Shown here: positions 44,659-56,424 of the stretch, in pieces
Layout: each line of letters opens with the position of its first letter
How positions within the stretch are numbered: the first letter of the stretch is position 1
NCBI GenBank assembly: GCA_006176705.1
Contig: QRFJ01000485.1
Location: 248,001 to 312,000 of the forward strand
From: Cocos nucifera
Lineage: Eukaryota > Streptophyta > Magnoliopsida > Arecales > Arecaceae
Direction: 5' to 3'
DNA length: 64,000 bases
Notes under the pieces: model-generated
Database searches by the model: none
The model's input: the letters and a program-made list of their open reading frames with translations, nothing else
What the model was told of the DNA's origin: nothing
Translations under genes and position numbers: made by a program

Positions 44659-46187
44659 TGTTGATCCTAAGATTGATTTTGATGATTCCAAAATATTGAG
44701 TATATTATATATCTAATCATGTGTTTCAAGAATGTGTGTAGGATTTTTCAAGTATCTAAAATGAAGAATTTATCTCAAGAATAAAACCTCTCAAAATACC
44801 ATGCCAAAATACATAAAAGAGAAAATTCACACATATTTGGATGGTTTGGTATGAAGAAAGTATGATTGAAAGAAGAGAAATTAAAATTGAAGGAAGCAAT
44901 TATGTTTAAAAGAGTTTAGGGCCAAGAAACTCAAGTTTGAGGTCAAACATTGGAAAAAAATAAAGTCAGGATTTTTCAAGATGTCTCGAATTTTTTTGAG
45001 AGCTCTTGAGTGGTCTGGCACAATGAAACATTTTTCTAGCACAGTCTCGAGAGGTCTCGAGTTGAACTCGAGACGTCTCATTCTCAGGAGATAGAAACTT
45101 TATTTCTATACTCCGAGAGCGAGAGTTCTCATAGATTTCTTAAGAGGTCTCATGGTTCTGACGAGACATCTCGTGAAAAACTGAGAGGTCTCAAAATCTG
45201 ACAAGAGGTCTCATGAAAAATCGAGAGGTCTCGATCTGCATGGATAGCCTTCAACGGATAGTTTTTCAATGGCTATTTTTCGACCCCAATGGCTATTTTA
45301 GAGCTTCCAGTGGCTAAAACTCTTACTCCAACCTTCTCTAAAGGTATTTAAAGGTGGAGAATCAATTGAAAGAAAAGGAAGAAAGAGATTAAGGGATTTA
45401 AAGAGAGAATCTTTCAGATTTTGTGAGGAACATTGAATATCCAAAGAAAAGAAAAAAGAGATGAGTGTTGTACACAGATTTCAGCGAGCCTTCAAAGCAA
45501 TCTTTTTCAACATCTTCCACATCCTCTCAAGCATAATTTGAAGAAAAGCCAAGCTGCAATTGAGTATATTATCGGCTTGTTCTTTAGGATTTAAAAGAGC
45601 TTATACTCTATTTTTTATATTATGCTGAAATTTTACTTGTATTTTTTGATTTTTTTATAAGTTTCTTTCGAAGAAAGAAACTTAGGGTTTAGACCCATCC
45701 AAGCCCAAAATTGGACATTATAGATTTTGGTTGGTGATCCCGAAAAATCAACTAGGTTGTTAGTAAATCCGAATAACTAACGATATTAGATTTTGATTGG
45801 TGTTCCTGTAAAAATCAACTAAGTTTGTTTGTGAGCTTGGAAAAACAAACACACTGTAATCAAGGGTAGATTATAGTAAAATTCCTAAAAAAAGCTTGAA
45901 AAATAGATGTAAGAGTGGATTTCTCCGAACCACTATAAAACTTTGTATATTTGTGTTATACTTTTTTCTTCAATCTCTCTATATACTTTGCATGCTTATA
46001 ATTCTTACTTTACTTTCATTATTTGATTTTGTTATCTTAATTCTGCTGCTCATATTATATACATCTCATCCTCACCATATAAATTAAAATCAAAGCACAT
46101 AATTGCTTAGAGTTAAATTTGACCAAAGCTTTTATAAGAACCCAATTCACCCCCCCCCCCTCTTAGGGTTGCTACCTCTGGGCAACA
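44659..46187 (+). repeat. SIRE-1 3' LTR
   Basis: About 1.53 kb, TGTTGATCC...GGGCAACA. It aligns with 29413-30916 throughout. A run of 12 C near 46151 is longer than in the 5' copy. ATATC at 46188-46192 is the right target duplication. Confidence 0.9.
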
Positions 46188-47437
46188 ATATCATGCTTTA
46201 AATCCACTTATATAGAGCGAAAAAGTAGAGTCCTAGTCAAGATCAAATACCTAGATTAGGAAACTTTTTAGACAAAGAAACATGGGTGCCAACTTTTGTG
46301 CACCACCACTATTTCCTTGGGCATGGGATATCTAAAAGGGGTGCACATTTCATTCCTTTTCTCATTGAAAAAATCAGATCTAATCTGATTATAATTGGCA
46401 CCACCTTTTGGATAGAGTTTGGGAATTATCAAACTATATCAAATAGAGTTCTAGGTCAAAACAACTAAATTTGACCTAGTCCAAAACAAATTTCCAAACC
46501 AGAAAGAAGGGGGATAGGGGGGCATGCATGGCCTTCTCTAGGTATGAGGAATCTCATGCAAAAGGCACAAAATATTTGGCATGGGCATGGGATGAGTTGG
46601 TGTAAGGAAGAGAGAGAGTCCCAGTCCAACTGGGCTCTTTAGTTTTCTTTAGTCAAACCATGATTTTAAATCCCATTAAATTAGGATTGGTGCAACCTAA
46701 TTAAGGATAATCCTAGTCCAACTAGAAGCCCATTTAATTCTAATTAAATCATATTTAATTTTAATTTTAATTCTAATCTACTTAGAAATTAGGTGCACAT
46801 AAGTCCTAATTGAATAAAAAATCGATCTTCCTTGCAATTGGCTTACCCCATAAACTAATTAGACTTGACCTAGTCAAGTCCAAACCAAACCAAATTAAAT
46901 CTCATTCAATTAGACTTGATCTCAGTCCTAATGTTTAATCAAATTGAGCCAATTAGCAATCCAATTGCTAATTAATTCTTCTGCAATACTTGTACTAGAT
47001 CAAACATCAATTGTATTAACTGTTTGATCCTAGAACAATATATAATTATTGATCAACCATCCAATCAGATTGAAACCTCTTATGTATATGATCCCATAGG
47101 TTTGAACCTAAGCTGGTATCATAGGAATAAGCTTTTATACCAATCGAAGTGACCATCTAGCAATGGTATCCAACATTCTAATAGGTTGAATGTATATAAA
47201 GCAACATTTTAGAACCTATTTGAATATGGTTACCATATAATTCATCCCTTTAATCTCTGTATTTAGGATGACTTAGGGTTAAACTATCAATCCTAGAATA
47301 GTGCATCCATAATGTGTCTTAATGCAATAAGTCCTGTGACTCCTCATAAAGACTATTCTTGCCAAGGTTTTGCTAAATTGAAACATAATTCAACATAGCT
47401 TTTGAAACTAGGAGTGGTCAATCCCATCTTGACTCAC
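46188..47437 (-). repeat. K4 LTR, piece 2
   Basis: It continues the K LTR broken at 29412 and matches the reverse complement of K3 (e.g. around 26950-27010 and 26100-26250). It ends at CTCAC (47433-47437), the left target duplication of SIRE-2. Confidence 0.75.
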
Positions 47438-48632
47438 TATTGCCCAGTTATACAATCCAAGAGAGAAGGGATGAATTAAATTTTTAAAATTTTAAAGCTA
47501 ATTTAAAAATATCAAGATTGAATGATGATATGAAAGTTGTGTGTGTGAAGCAATTTAGGTTAAATAAAAATATAAAAGATTAGAAAGCAAGAATTTATTA
47601 AACTAAGAAAAGAAAGATAGCAAGCACACCACAAACAATAAAGATTTATAGTAGTTCAGTGCTTTTCTTGCACCTACATCCACTCTCCAAGCTCCTACTT
47701 GAGAAATCAAAATCACTAAATGTATTCAACCAGGATTCAAAGTTGGTACCTCCGATCCTAGCTATCCCAAACTAGCATACTTATTTTTTAGGTACAAGTC
47801 AATCCTACACACTCTAATTTAAGGCTCGGATCAAACCTCCCAAGTTTTGGAACCCCTCCAAAACTTGAATCAAAATAATAAAGCAGAGTATAAGAGTTAA
47901 TGATAATTAAATATAAATTTAGTGCCCTTAATGAGCAAATAAAATCTTAAGAATACTTTTCACAATAATGGAGGAAGCTTTTTTGGTTTTCCTCAAGGTT
48001 GTTGGAGACTTGAATGAGCTCTTGAGAGGTTGGTGAACTTAAAAATGAAAGCTTCTTTTCTTAAAGAAGATTTTTTGCTTAGGACTGAATTAAACTAATG
48101 AAATCTATTATGTTTTTCTCTTTTTATAGCCTTTTAAATCTTCAATGGATGGAGGAGAGAATCCTAGGCAAGATTTGTAGCCATTGGAGATCTTAAAGAA
48201 AGCATTAAAAGCTGTCAAAATAGAATAAAACTAGCCATTGTAGAAGATTTTCATCACAGGGATCGACTTATGGGTCGACCTCTGAGATAGAATCTAGAAA
48301 ATTGACTGTTCTATATTCTTGGCCTTCGAAATAGCAGAGGTCGACCCTTGACACAGAGACAGCATGCCAAATAGTCCATTTCAGTAGGGGACGACCTAGG
48401 GATCGATCCTTTTGTTTCAAACTTAATTTTCTCTCAAAATATGTATCTAAAAATCATGGGACTACCTCCAAAGGATCAGAAATCTTCTATACTTACTCTT
48501 AAGACTCTCATATCAAAACTTGATAAAATTATGATTTTACCCATGAAATACAAAAAGTCTTTCTCCATGCCAAATTTATTAGTAATCCCCTCAAATACTT
48601 TGTAATCATTAAAATTAGTTCTTGGAGCAACA
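47438..48632 (-). repeat. SIRE-2 3' LTR
   Basis: 1195 bases. Own-strand start TGTTGCTCC, end GGGCAATA (last G to A change relative to the 5' copy's GGCAACA). It contains the GTCGAC motif cluster at 48255-48420, one unit shorter than the 5' LTR. Confidence 0.93.
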
Positions 48633-48652
48633 ATCTCTTTCTTTTTGATGAT
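48633..48652 (-). other. SIRE-2 polypurine tract
   Basis: On the minus strand, ATCATCAAAAAGAAAGAGAT abuts the LTR start TGTTG. It matches the usual Sirevirus PPT context. Confidence 0.85.
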
Positions 48653-49332
48653 AACAAAATATTTGAGCATAAGCAAAAAAATAAAGCATGTAGAAGCCTA
48701 CATCACTTACTAGAATATCATGTTCAGTTATTTGACAAATGTTGCATAAAGAACAGTTTGAAGATTACTTATGGTTAGACATTCAAATTATTTACAAAAG
48801 TGTTTGACTTACTTATTTCTTTTATCAATTTTACTTCAATTTTGCTTATAGCCTAATTTTATTTACTCTACTCTATCTTTTTGACATCATCAAGTAAGAT
48901 CTTAAGGGATTTTAAAATTCAAAAAGAAAAGCCTTCCCCTTAATTATTCCATATGTTTTTCTATTAGAATAAGTGTTTATAGCATATCATAATAGAATTT
49001 TAGCTAATTCACAGAGATTACATTTCACATCATTCAAATGGCATCATTATATTTATATACATCCAAATGATATCATTCCACACACAATAAATCATAACAT
49101 CAAGTCATCAAAACATATAAGTGCTAAAGGTATCAAAAGCGTTCATGAGATTTAGGCCATCAAAACATACAAAATTCATAAATACAACTATCCATGACCC
49201 AAGTAGCCAATAGTACCAATGCCATAAGTTAGATCCAAAAAAAAATATAACCAACCATGACTTGATCAACAACTCATAGAAACAACTAAGAGATACTAGA
49301 CCATAACCTAATAAAAGATGACTAAACTAGAT
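48653..49332 (-). other. SIRE-2 3' noncoding region
   Basis: AT-rich, no ORF. On the minus strand TGATGATGTCAAAAAGATAG (about 48894-48875) is a second PPT-like copy equivalent to the one in SIRE-1 at 44355. A further purine tract AAGGGGAAGGC lies near 48942-48932. Confidence 0.6.
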
Positions 49333-50984
49333 CTAGTAGAGATCATGGCTGGAAGCATCTGAATCAGATGAGGAATCAGAGGTGTGATTAGGTGTTCAAG
49401 GTCAAATCCAAGAGCACGTCCTCGACCATGTCTGCCTCGGCCATGGGTGGAGGTGTGGGCTCGAGCAGCCGGATGAGATGGCCTAGGAGCCTAAGAGAAA
49501 ATGGGCTGAGCATGAAGAGCAATCCTGATAGAGTCTAAATATCCTAGTGCTCTCGACATGGACTGCATGAGGGTGCCACTCTATATAGATAGAGTATCAT
49601 TGGAGTCTCTAAACTCTCTCCTCAGAAAGTCAAAACCATCCTCCAGAACACCACGAAGTCTGGCTGCCTCAACTATAAGATCTGATATCTCCGTAATGTC
49701 CTCTCTCATCTAGAGATGAGCCAGATCCAAAACCTACCTCTATAAATCCAAAACTCTATCTGTCAATCTCAAAACATATCCCTTAAGGTCCTCAAGCCAT
49801 ATAGTCTAAGCTGTAAGCATCTAAAAAATGGTAGATATGTGTGGAGTCACAGACTGATCAGAATATGAGATGAAGTGAGAACTCTCTTCTTGAGTGGTAC
49901 TAGCCATCTACTAAGATAAAAGACCTGCAATCCTCTGAGATAGGATATTGACAATCGACTGAATCAACTGATCAGTGATCATCCTGATCTGATCATCAGA
50001 AAATCTAACATCAGTGTCTCTGCTCCTCGATGGTGCCATAACTGCATCTCTCATCACTGACTCTGAGGGACCAGCATCATAATCAGATACAAACTGAATG
50101 TTAGGAGATCCTCTATGATCACAAGGAGGTGAAGACGGTCCCTCCTCCTCAGCTCTCTCCTCATCCTCAACACCTTTGGACCAACCGCCATCAGTCTTTG
50201 AAAAATCCATGCGATGCAGTGTGTGGCGGTTGATGGCATCAGTGTGAGATAATCTGGTGACTGCCTCCCCCTCAAAATTAACTCCAAACCTCCTAAACAC
50301 TAATGAGAGAGCCATACCATATGGGAGATGTGCCTTAGACCTATTCAAGGTCTCTCTCATCATCTCTATCATCAAAATAGGGAGGTTAAAGGGGGTCTCT
50401 GTAATCACATGATACATGATGCATATGTCCCTACTAGATAATAAATCATGCCTGCCACTCCTAGGGACAAATAACTTGGTAACCATGGTGTGTAGTACTC
50501 TCATTTCAGTAGAAAGAATCTTGACCTCTAATTTATTTAAATTTTCTTCAAATTCTCTCTCCAAGATGGCTCTCAGTCCCTCTTCTTTATGGGTAAGTTT
50601 CATTTCCTTATAGCTCTCACATGGTAATCTTAGAATTTCCCCCAAGTGAACTAGATCAAGAATAATTTCAATACCTTTAACAACCGATTTTACTGTTCCA
50701 TTGAAGTATCCCAAATTCAAGTAAAATTTTCTAACTAAATTCACATATGTAGCTTCTTTCAACTTGTAAAAGTAATTCCATCCTTGCCTTTAAATCTTTG
50801 ACACAAAGAAAAATCGTTCTTTTTTAAAGAAACCAGAATCTACATTCTTTCCTGATTCAACCATTCTATCAGTCAGAGAGACCTTACTTGGAGTGAGAGG
50901 AGACTGTGAAGTATGTCTGGAAGCAGAGGTTGGATCAGGAGAGGACTCAAGTGCCATTCTTTTTTGATAGACATCTTCCTCCAA
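49333..50984 (-). pseudogene. SIRE-2 env-like ORF (putative plant transposon protein domain)
   Basis: It follows pol, in the place of the env-like ORF of Sireviruses. The start at 50984 gives a Ser/Thr/Pro-rich N-terminus. One TAA (50790-50792) interrupts, then 50762-49911 is open for 283 codons. The core RVLHTMVTKLFVPRSGRHD, CIMYHVITETPFNLP and LPYGMALSLVFRRFGV is the conserved domain of these proteins. After tandem TAG codons at 49913-49908 the same frame continues with an ATG and a region rich in charged and hydrophobic residues (EISDLIVEAARLRGVLEDGF), a Gly/Arg motif (GRGRHGRGR) and, after a shift, a Ser/Asp tail ending at 49333. No signal peptide or clear membrane segment is seen. Nine TAG and one TAA break the frame. 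Whether such proteins ever act as envelopes is unproven. Confidence 0.85.
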
Positions 50985-51660
50985 GCAACGAACTGACTTC
51001 TTTCTTTATGGCAATTTCATCTTGGATGCCATTCCAACCAATAGAAGCCTTAATCCTACTCAAGAGAGTCAAGAAAAAGTAGAATGAAGAAGATTTGAAA
51101 AGAAGAGAAAGAATTTTAAGGGAGATAGCCAACGGTGGGTTTTTGGGCAAAGATTTGCTAGAACACTTCAATACACCCAAATAGAGAGAAAGTAGGAAGA
51201 GATTTTGGCTCCTTAAGGGATGATTTTGAGGAGGGGATTTAGGTAGGAAAGGAGATTTTGAGAGATTTGATCGATTGAGGGAGTGGAGAGGGAGAGGGCT
51301 TTTATTTGGTTGAATGAAAGAACAAGGAAGAAGGCAACAGATTGACCTCTTCGATCGAAAAATTCTTAATTAAAAAGCCCCCGAAGGGTTAATTGCAATA
51401 ATGACCGAAATACCCTGAGTCACCCTCTAAGTCGACCCATGGCACAGAAAAATCCAAAAAATGATGGAAAAATTTAAAAAAAATTTGAGAATTTAAGGGT
51501 TGAAATTTTATTTTATGAGAATGATCATGAAAGGTTAGATTTGAGCTTTTTGAAATAGAAAATTTGAGATATAGGCTCAAGGTAAAGATTAAGGTGATTT
51601 TTGATAGAAATGAGCTTGAAATCATAAAGATGTTTAGGCTAAAAGATCAAGAATTTTTAA
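50985..51660 (-). other. SIRE-2 spacer between pol and env-like ORF
   Basis: No supported ORF. It holds GTCGACCCATGGCACAGA (51431-51448), a near copy of the LTR motif unit at 57354-57371, followed by sequence like the LTR's AATCCAAAAAAT. A promoter for the env-like ORF is one possible reading. Confidence 0.5.
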
Positions 51661-52190
51661 TTCTCTTCTAATCTCATACAATTTATCTTCACTTAAGGCG
51701 TTAGTAAAAATATCAGCCAATTATTTTTCAGTACAAACATAATTAAGAATTATGTCATTATTTTGAACATGTTCTCTTATAAAATGATGTCGTATTTCAA
51801 TGTGTTTTGATCTAGAGTATTGGATTGGATTCTTAGATAGATTTATGGCACTAATATTATCACATCTTATGAAAGTTTTGTTTAGTTTGATGTCAAAGTT
51901 CTCAAGTTGTTGCTTAATCTATAAGATTTGTGCACAACAACTTTTGACTGTAATGTATTCAGCCCCAACCATAGATAATGCTACCAAATTTTGCTTCTTA
52001 CTAGACCAAGAGATTAAGTTAACTCCTACAAATTGGCAAGTTTCACTAGTACTTTTTCTGTTTAATCTACATTCAGCAAAGTCTGCATCTGAATATTCAA
52101 TTAAATTGATTGATTAATTCTTAGAGTACCATAAACCTATGGATTGAGTTCCTTTTAGGTATTTAAATATTTATTTTATAGCATTTAAAT
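51661..52190 (-). pseudogene. pol: SIRE-2 RNase H
   Basis: On the minus strand: ISWSSKKQNLVALSMVGAEYI (51 to 52 kb boundary, 51960-52020), KSCCAQIL, CDNISAINLSKNPIQYSRSKHIEI in two parts, HHFIREHVQNNDI and LADIFTNALSEDKLYEIRREL. This is the copia RNase H C-terminal half and the end of pol. A stop replaces Trp after CAQIL and another follows CTEK. The protein would end at about 51660. The final KLYEIRREL block is typical of the SIRE lineage. Confidence 0.85.
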
Positions 52191-53310
52191 GTGATTCTTT
52201 TGGATTAGATGGAAATTGTGTACATAAATAAATAATAAACATAATATCTGGTCTATTGCAGTTAAATATAATAATGAATCTATCATGCTTCTATAAATCT
52301 TTGAATCAATATTTTTACCTCCTTCATCCTTATCAAGCTTATATAATGGACTCGTGGGGGTACCAATGGCTTTGGAGCTCTCCATCTCAAATTTTTTAAG
52401 TAGCTCTCTTGTGTACTTGCTTTGGATGATGGAGATCCTTTTCTTTGCTTGTTTAATTTGAAGTTCGAGAAAGAACGTTAGTTCACCCATCATGCTCATC
52501 TCGAACTCCCCCTATATGAGCTTAGCAAAATCTTGACATAAAGTTTCCTTAATAGATCCAAATATAATGTCACCAACATATATTTGTATTACTAAGATGT
52601 CATCATGATCTCTTTTAATGAAAAGGGTTGTATCTACATTTCCTCTTGAAAACCCATTATTAAGTAAGAATTTCTTAATCTTTCATACCAAGCCCAAGGT
52701 GCTTATTTTAAACCATATAATGCTTTGTTTAATTTGAAAACATGATTTGGAAAAGCATGATTTTCAAAACTGGAAGGTTGTTCTACATAAACTTCTTTGG
52801 TAATATATCCATTTAGAAAAGCACTTTTAACATCCATTTGAAATAACTTAAAATTCATAAAGCATGCATAAGCGAGTAAAAGTCTAATTGCTTCTAGTCT
52901 AGTAACGGGTATAAAGATCTCATCAAAATTAATTCACTCTTCTTGATTATAACTCTTTGCAACTAGTCTTGCTTTATTTTTAATTATATTTTTATTTTCA
53001 TTTAATTTATTTCTATATACCCATTTTATACCAATTATTGGATAATTTTTACATCTTGATACTAAGGTCCATATATTATTTCTTTCGAATTGATTAAGTT
53101 CTTCTGGCATTGCATTTATCCAATTATAATCTTTTTTGGCTTCATCTATGGTTTTAGGTTCAAAATGAAAAACAAATGAAAAATGATTATATGCATCTCT
53201 AAGTGAAGAGCGAGTTCTTACCCCATGTGTAGGATCACTAATAATTAGTTCTTTGGGATGATTGTAAACATACCTCCATTCTTTTGAAAGATCATTTGTA
53301 CCTTGAGATT
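52191..53310 (-). pseudogene. pol: SIRE-2 reverse transcriptase, active site altered
   Basis: It starts with IDEAKKDYNWINAMPEELNQF (about 53150), then IGIKWVYRNKLNE, KARLVAKSYNQ, RLEAIRLLLAYACF and FQMDVKSAFLNGYI. The active-site box reads IYVGDIIFGS: GGT at 52574-52572 replaces the first Asp codon of YVDD, by a single A-to-G change. MSMMGELTFFLELQIKQ (52499-52450) and GTPTSPLYKLDKDEGG follow. There are several stops and at least one frameshift (near 52690). Without the Asp the enzyme would not polymerise. Confidence 0.9.
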
Positions 53311-54225
53311 GTTCTCATTGTCCTTCACTTTCATTTTCTTTCTTATCTTCATGATCCTCTTCATTTTGAATTGTTAAATCTTTTAGGATGATCTCCTTCA
53401 TTCCTTCTATAAGAGAATCTACATCATCAATACCCTCACTCTTCCTTGGTGGAAGATCATTAGTCTCATAAAAAATAATATATATTGACTCCTCTACTAC
53501 TAAGGTTCTTTTGTTAAATACTCTAAAAGCTTTACTAGAAGAGAAGTAACCAAGAAAAATAGCTTCTTCAGATTTTGCATCAAATTTTCCTAGTTTTTCT
53601 TTACCATTGCTCAAAACAAAATATCGACAACCAAAAACATGAAAATATGTAATGTTAGATTATCTTCCTTTCCAAAGCTCATAAGATATTTTCTTTAAAA
53701 TTGGTCTGATTAGGGCATGGTTTAAGATGTAACATGCCATATTAATTACTTCTACCGAAAAGTATCTTGGGAGGTTGCTTTCACATAGCATGGTATGGGC
53801 CATTTCTTCTAGAATCCTATTTTTTCTTTCTACCATTCTATTTTGTTGGGGTGTTCTAGGTGTTGAAAAATTATGGCTTATTCCTTTTTCATCATAAAAT
53901 TTTTCAAAATTTTAATTTTCAAATTTAGTTCCATGATCACTTCGAATGCTTTGAATTGAAAACCCTTTTTCATTTATAACCTTTTGGTAAAACTTTGAGA
54001 AAACATGAAAAGTTTCATCTTTGTGTGCCAAAAAGAAAATTTATGTAAAACGTGAGTAGTCATCGATAATTACAAAACCATAACAATTTCTATCTAAGCT
54101 TATTGTTCTTGTAGGACCAAACAAATCCATGTGCAATAGTTCTAATGGCCTAGAAGTTGAAACAATGTTCTTAGATTTGAATGAAACTCTAGTTAGTTTA
54201 CCTAGTTGGCATGCATCACAAATTT
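53311..54225 (-). pseudogene. pol: SIRE-2 integrase
   Basis: A one-base frameshift near 54225 separates it from the upstream frame. The zinc part ends with KICDACQLGKLTR. The core shows HMDLFGPTRTISL (first Asp), IRSDHGTKFEN (second Asp) and QQNRMVERKNRILEEMA (Glu), followed by CRYFVLSNGKEKLGKFDAKSE...FLGY (open part 53614-53315), the usual copia C-terminal region. Stops occur at a few places, e.g. RFT-stop-IFFLAHK and KFEN-stop-NFEKFY. Confidence 0.9.
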
Positions 54226-54760
54226 TATCTTTTCAAAGTTTGATTTTGGTAAATCGGTAACTAATTTCTTTTTGATAAGCTTTGAAAGTGAATATATACT
54301 AATGTGTGCAAGCCTACGGTGCCAAAGCCAACTAGTCTCATTAATTTTAGCATTCATAGCTACTAGACATTGCATGTTTATCATAGAAAGATCATTCAAA
54401 TCTACCATATAAATATTACCATATCTATGTCCAACAAACTTAATGCCATCATCATTGGGACTAGTTACAATGCATAATGAAAATTCAAAGAAAACTTTGT
54501 AACCCTTATCATAAAGTTGACTAATGCTTAAGAGATTGTGTTTCAAACCATCAACTAATAAAATATTTTCAATATACTTGAAGGGAGTGATACCAATGTT
54601 ACTTATACCGATAATCTTTTTTTTACCATTGTCTCCAAAGGTGACCATTCCTCCACTTTTAGCATCAAGCATAATGAATTGAGACTCATCACCGATCATG
54701 TGTCTTGAGCATCCATTATCAAGATACTATCTTTGATTTTCTTCTTTGGATGCAAGACGC
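54226..54760 (-). pseudogene. pol: SIRE-2 protease and GAG-pre-integrase domain
   Basis: YLDNGCSRHMIGDES holds the retropepsin site; DNG replaces the DSG usual in this lineage (codon of D at 54720-54718). The open stretch 54699-54202 continues with GKKKIIGISNIG, LVDGLKHNLLSISQLYDKGY and WLWHRRLAHIS, the histidine motif of the pre-integrase domain. A TAA-type stop precedes YLDNG. The frame is the same as gag. Confidence 0.88.
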
Positions 54761-56361
54761 ACCTATATGCAAAATCAAGTCCTTACTCTAGGTACCCAAG
54801 TTTTCTAGGATCCTTTAAGGTTAGTCACAATGGTTTCTTTTGAAACCCATATTTTCTTTATATTTAAAATATTAGAGAAACATGCATAAGATTTGTGTCC
54901 TAGTTTACCACATTTAAACCAAGTAACATTTAAAAATTTGCTACTTTATGAATCTACAAAAATATTTTTCATAAATTTTTATTTTCTTAGGGGGTTATAG
55001 CCTAGACTAGCCTTATCATAAATGGTCTTTTGATTTTCAAGAATCATATGAAGTTTATTTAAACTTAAAGTAAAATTTTTAACTATCGATTTTAGCTTGT
55101 CAATTTCATTTTTCAAATTTAAGTTCTCTTGAGTTAAGATTAGTTTTTCACTTAGGATAATTTTATTTTCTTTTAGCAAGATTTGATTCTAAAATTTTAG
55201 ATCTTTGTTTTTAGTTTCTAATTTCTTTAAATCATCCACCAAATCATAGAAGATTTTTTGAAGTTTTTCAAATATAAATTCATTTAAGATTTCAGTATTT
55301 ACCTCATTTTCATATGCCATAAGGTACAGGTTGGCTTGTTTATCAACTTCTTCCTCTTCGAAACTTGAATCATCACTATCACTCCATGTTGCCATCATAG
55401 CTTTTTTCTTATATTTTTTAAAAATCTTTTTAAGTTGAGAACATTCAGACCTAAAGTGCCCCGGCTTCTTACATTCATAGCAAATAAGGGGCTGCTCCTT
55501 ATCATTTTTCTTACTATACTCCCCTTTGGTAGTTGGCCTCTTTCTCATCCCTTGTTTTCTCTTCAAAAATTTTTTGAACTTTCTTATAATAAGGGCTATT
55601 TCGTCATCTTGTTCTTCATCTTTTCTTTCATCAGATTCCTCATCTTGTTGAGTGGTGTATTTAAGGGCTATTATCTTCTTTTTCTTGACATTTTCTTCTT
55701 GATGTTGTTTCATGCTTAGCTCATGCATCATTAGTGATCCTAGAAGCTCCTCCAAGGGTAAAATATTCAGATCTTTGGCTTCTTAGATTGTAGTCACTTT
55801 GGCCTCCCATGTCTTTGGCAAAGACCTAAGAATCTTCCTCATAAGGTCACTGTTACAATATGACTTGCCAAGATTTTTAAGACCATTTATAATGTCCGTA
55901 AATCTAGTAAATATTTTAGTTATTGACTCATCATGTTTCATTTTGAAAAGTTCATATTTGTGCATAAGCATGTTAATTTTTGACTCCTTAACTTGATTAA
56001 TGCCTTCATGAGTTACTTCTAACCTATCCCATATTTTCTTAGCCAACATGCATGTTGAAATGCGATTAAATTTATTAGCATCTAAAGTACAATATAAAAC
56101 ATTCATGGCTCTTGCATTGAGTTGAGCTATTTTCTTATCAACCTCATCCCATTCTCTTTTAGGTTTGATTGATTCCATATCATTAATTATCTTAGTGGAT
56201 GTGTGTGATTTATTAACTATGATACTCCATATATCATAGTCAAGTGCTTGTATGAATATTTTCATTCGAGCTTTTCAATAAGTATAGTTTGACCCATTGA
56301 AAAGTAGAGATCGGTTTGTGGACTGCCCCTCAGCTGGAGAAATACTAACTTAGATTGCCAT
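54761..56361 (-). pseudogene. gag: SIRE-2 gag
   Basis: A single frame from the ATG at 56361-56359 is broken only by stops (fourth codon, about 56271, 55783, 55189, 54979 and a few later). N-terminal: LLFNGSNYTY and MKIFIQALDYDIWSIIV. Capsid-type domain: NVLYCTLDANKFNRIS, KKIWDRLEVTHEG, MLMHKYELFKMKHDESI and RKILRSLPKTWEAKVTTI. Then LPLEELLGSLMMHEL, a Lys-rich part, zinc knuckle CYECKKPGHFRSEC (about 55480-55436), acidic Ser stretch SDSDDSSFEEEE and coiled coil to 54979. A second knuckle-like TWFKCGKLGHKSYAC lies at about 54925-54880. The gag and protease frames are continuous, as in a fused Gag-Pol. Confidence 0.9.
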
Positions 56362-56408
56362 AGATCTTTGGCTCTTTGATGGTTAAATCAAAGTAGGGCT
56401 AGAGCACT

Positions 56409-56422
56409 GGACTCTGATACCA
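56409..56422 (-). other. SIRE-2 primer binding site (tRNA-iMet)
   Basis: TGGTATCAGAGTCC on the minus strand, two bases after the LTR end; one change from the TGGTATCAGAGC core in position 12. Confidence 0.92.
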
Positions 56423-56424
56423 CT

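Larger units (their letters stand above)
29413..46187 (+). mobile_element. SIRE-1: pol-less Sirevirus (copia), with nested TAT-1
   Basis: LTRs lie at 29413-30916 and 44659-46187, with a tRNA-iMet PBS at 30919, gag remnants at 30990-32390, several PPT-like tracts and a final PPT at 44641-44658. Target duplication ATATT/ATATC. Without TAT-1 the element is about 6.7 kb. No protease, integrase, RT or RNase H is present, so it would depend on a partner. Its LTR start shares ATTGATTTTGATGATT with SIRE-2 at the same position. Confidence 0.85.

Noticed and set aside
49333..49913. Stop codon reassignment or readthrough to explain the all-TAG pattern
   Set aside because: Other parts of the same element have TAA stops as well, plants use the standard code, and CHG-linked deamination explains TAG more simply.
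49911..50762. A 283-codon minus-strand ORF as a cellular gene
   Set aside because: Its core matches the Sirevirus env-like protein domain, and it sits between RNase H and the PPT of a full-length element.
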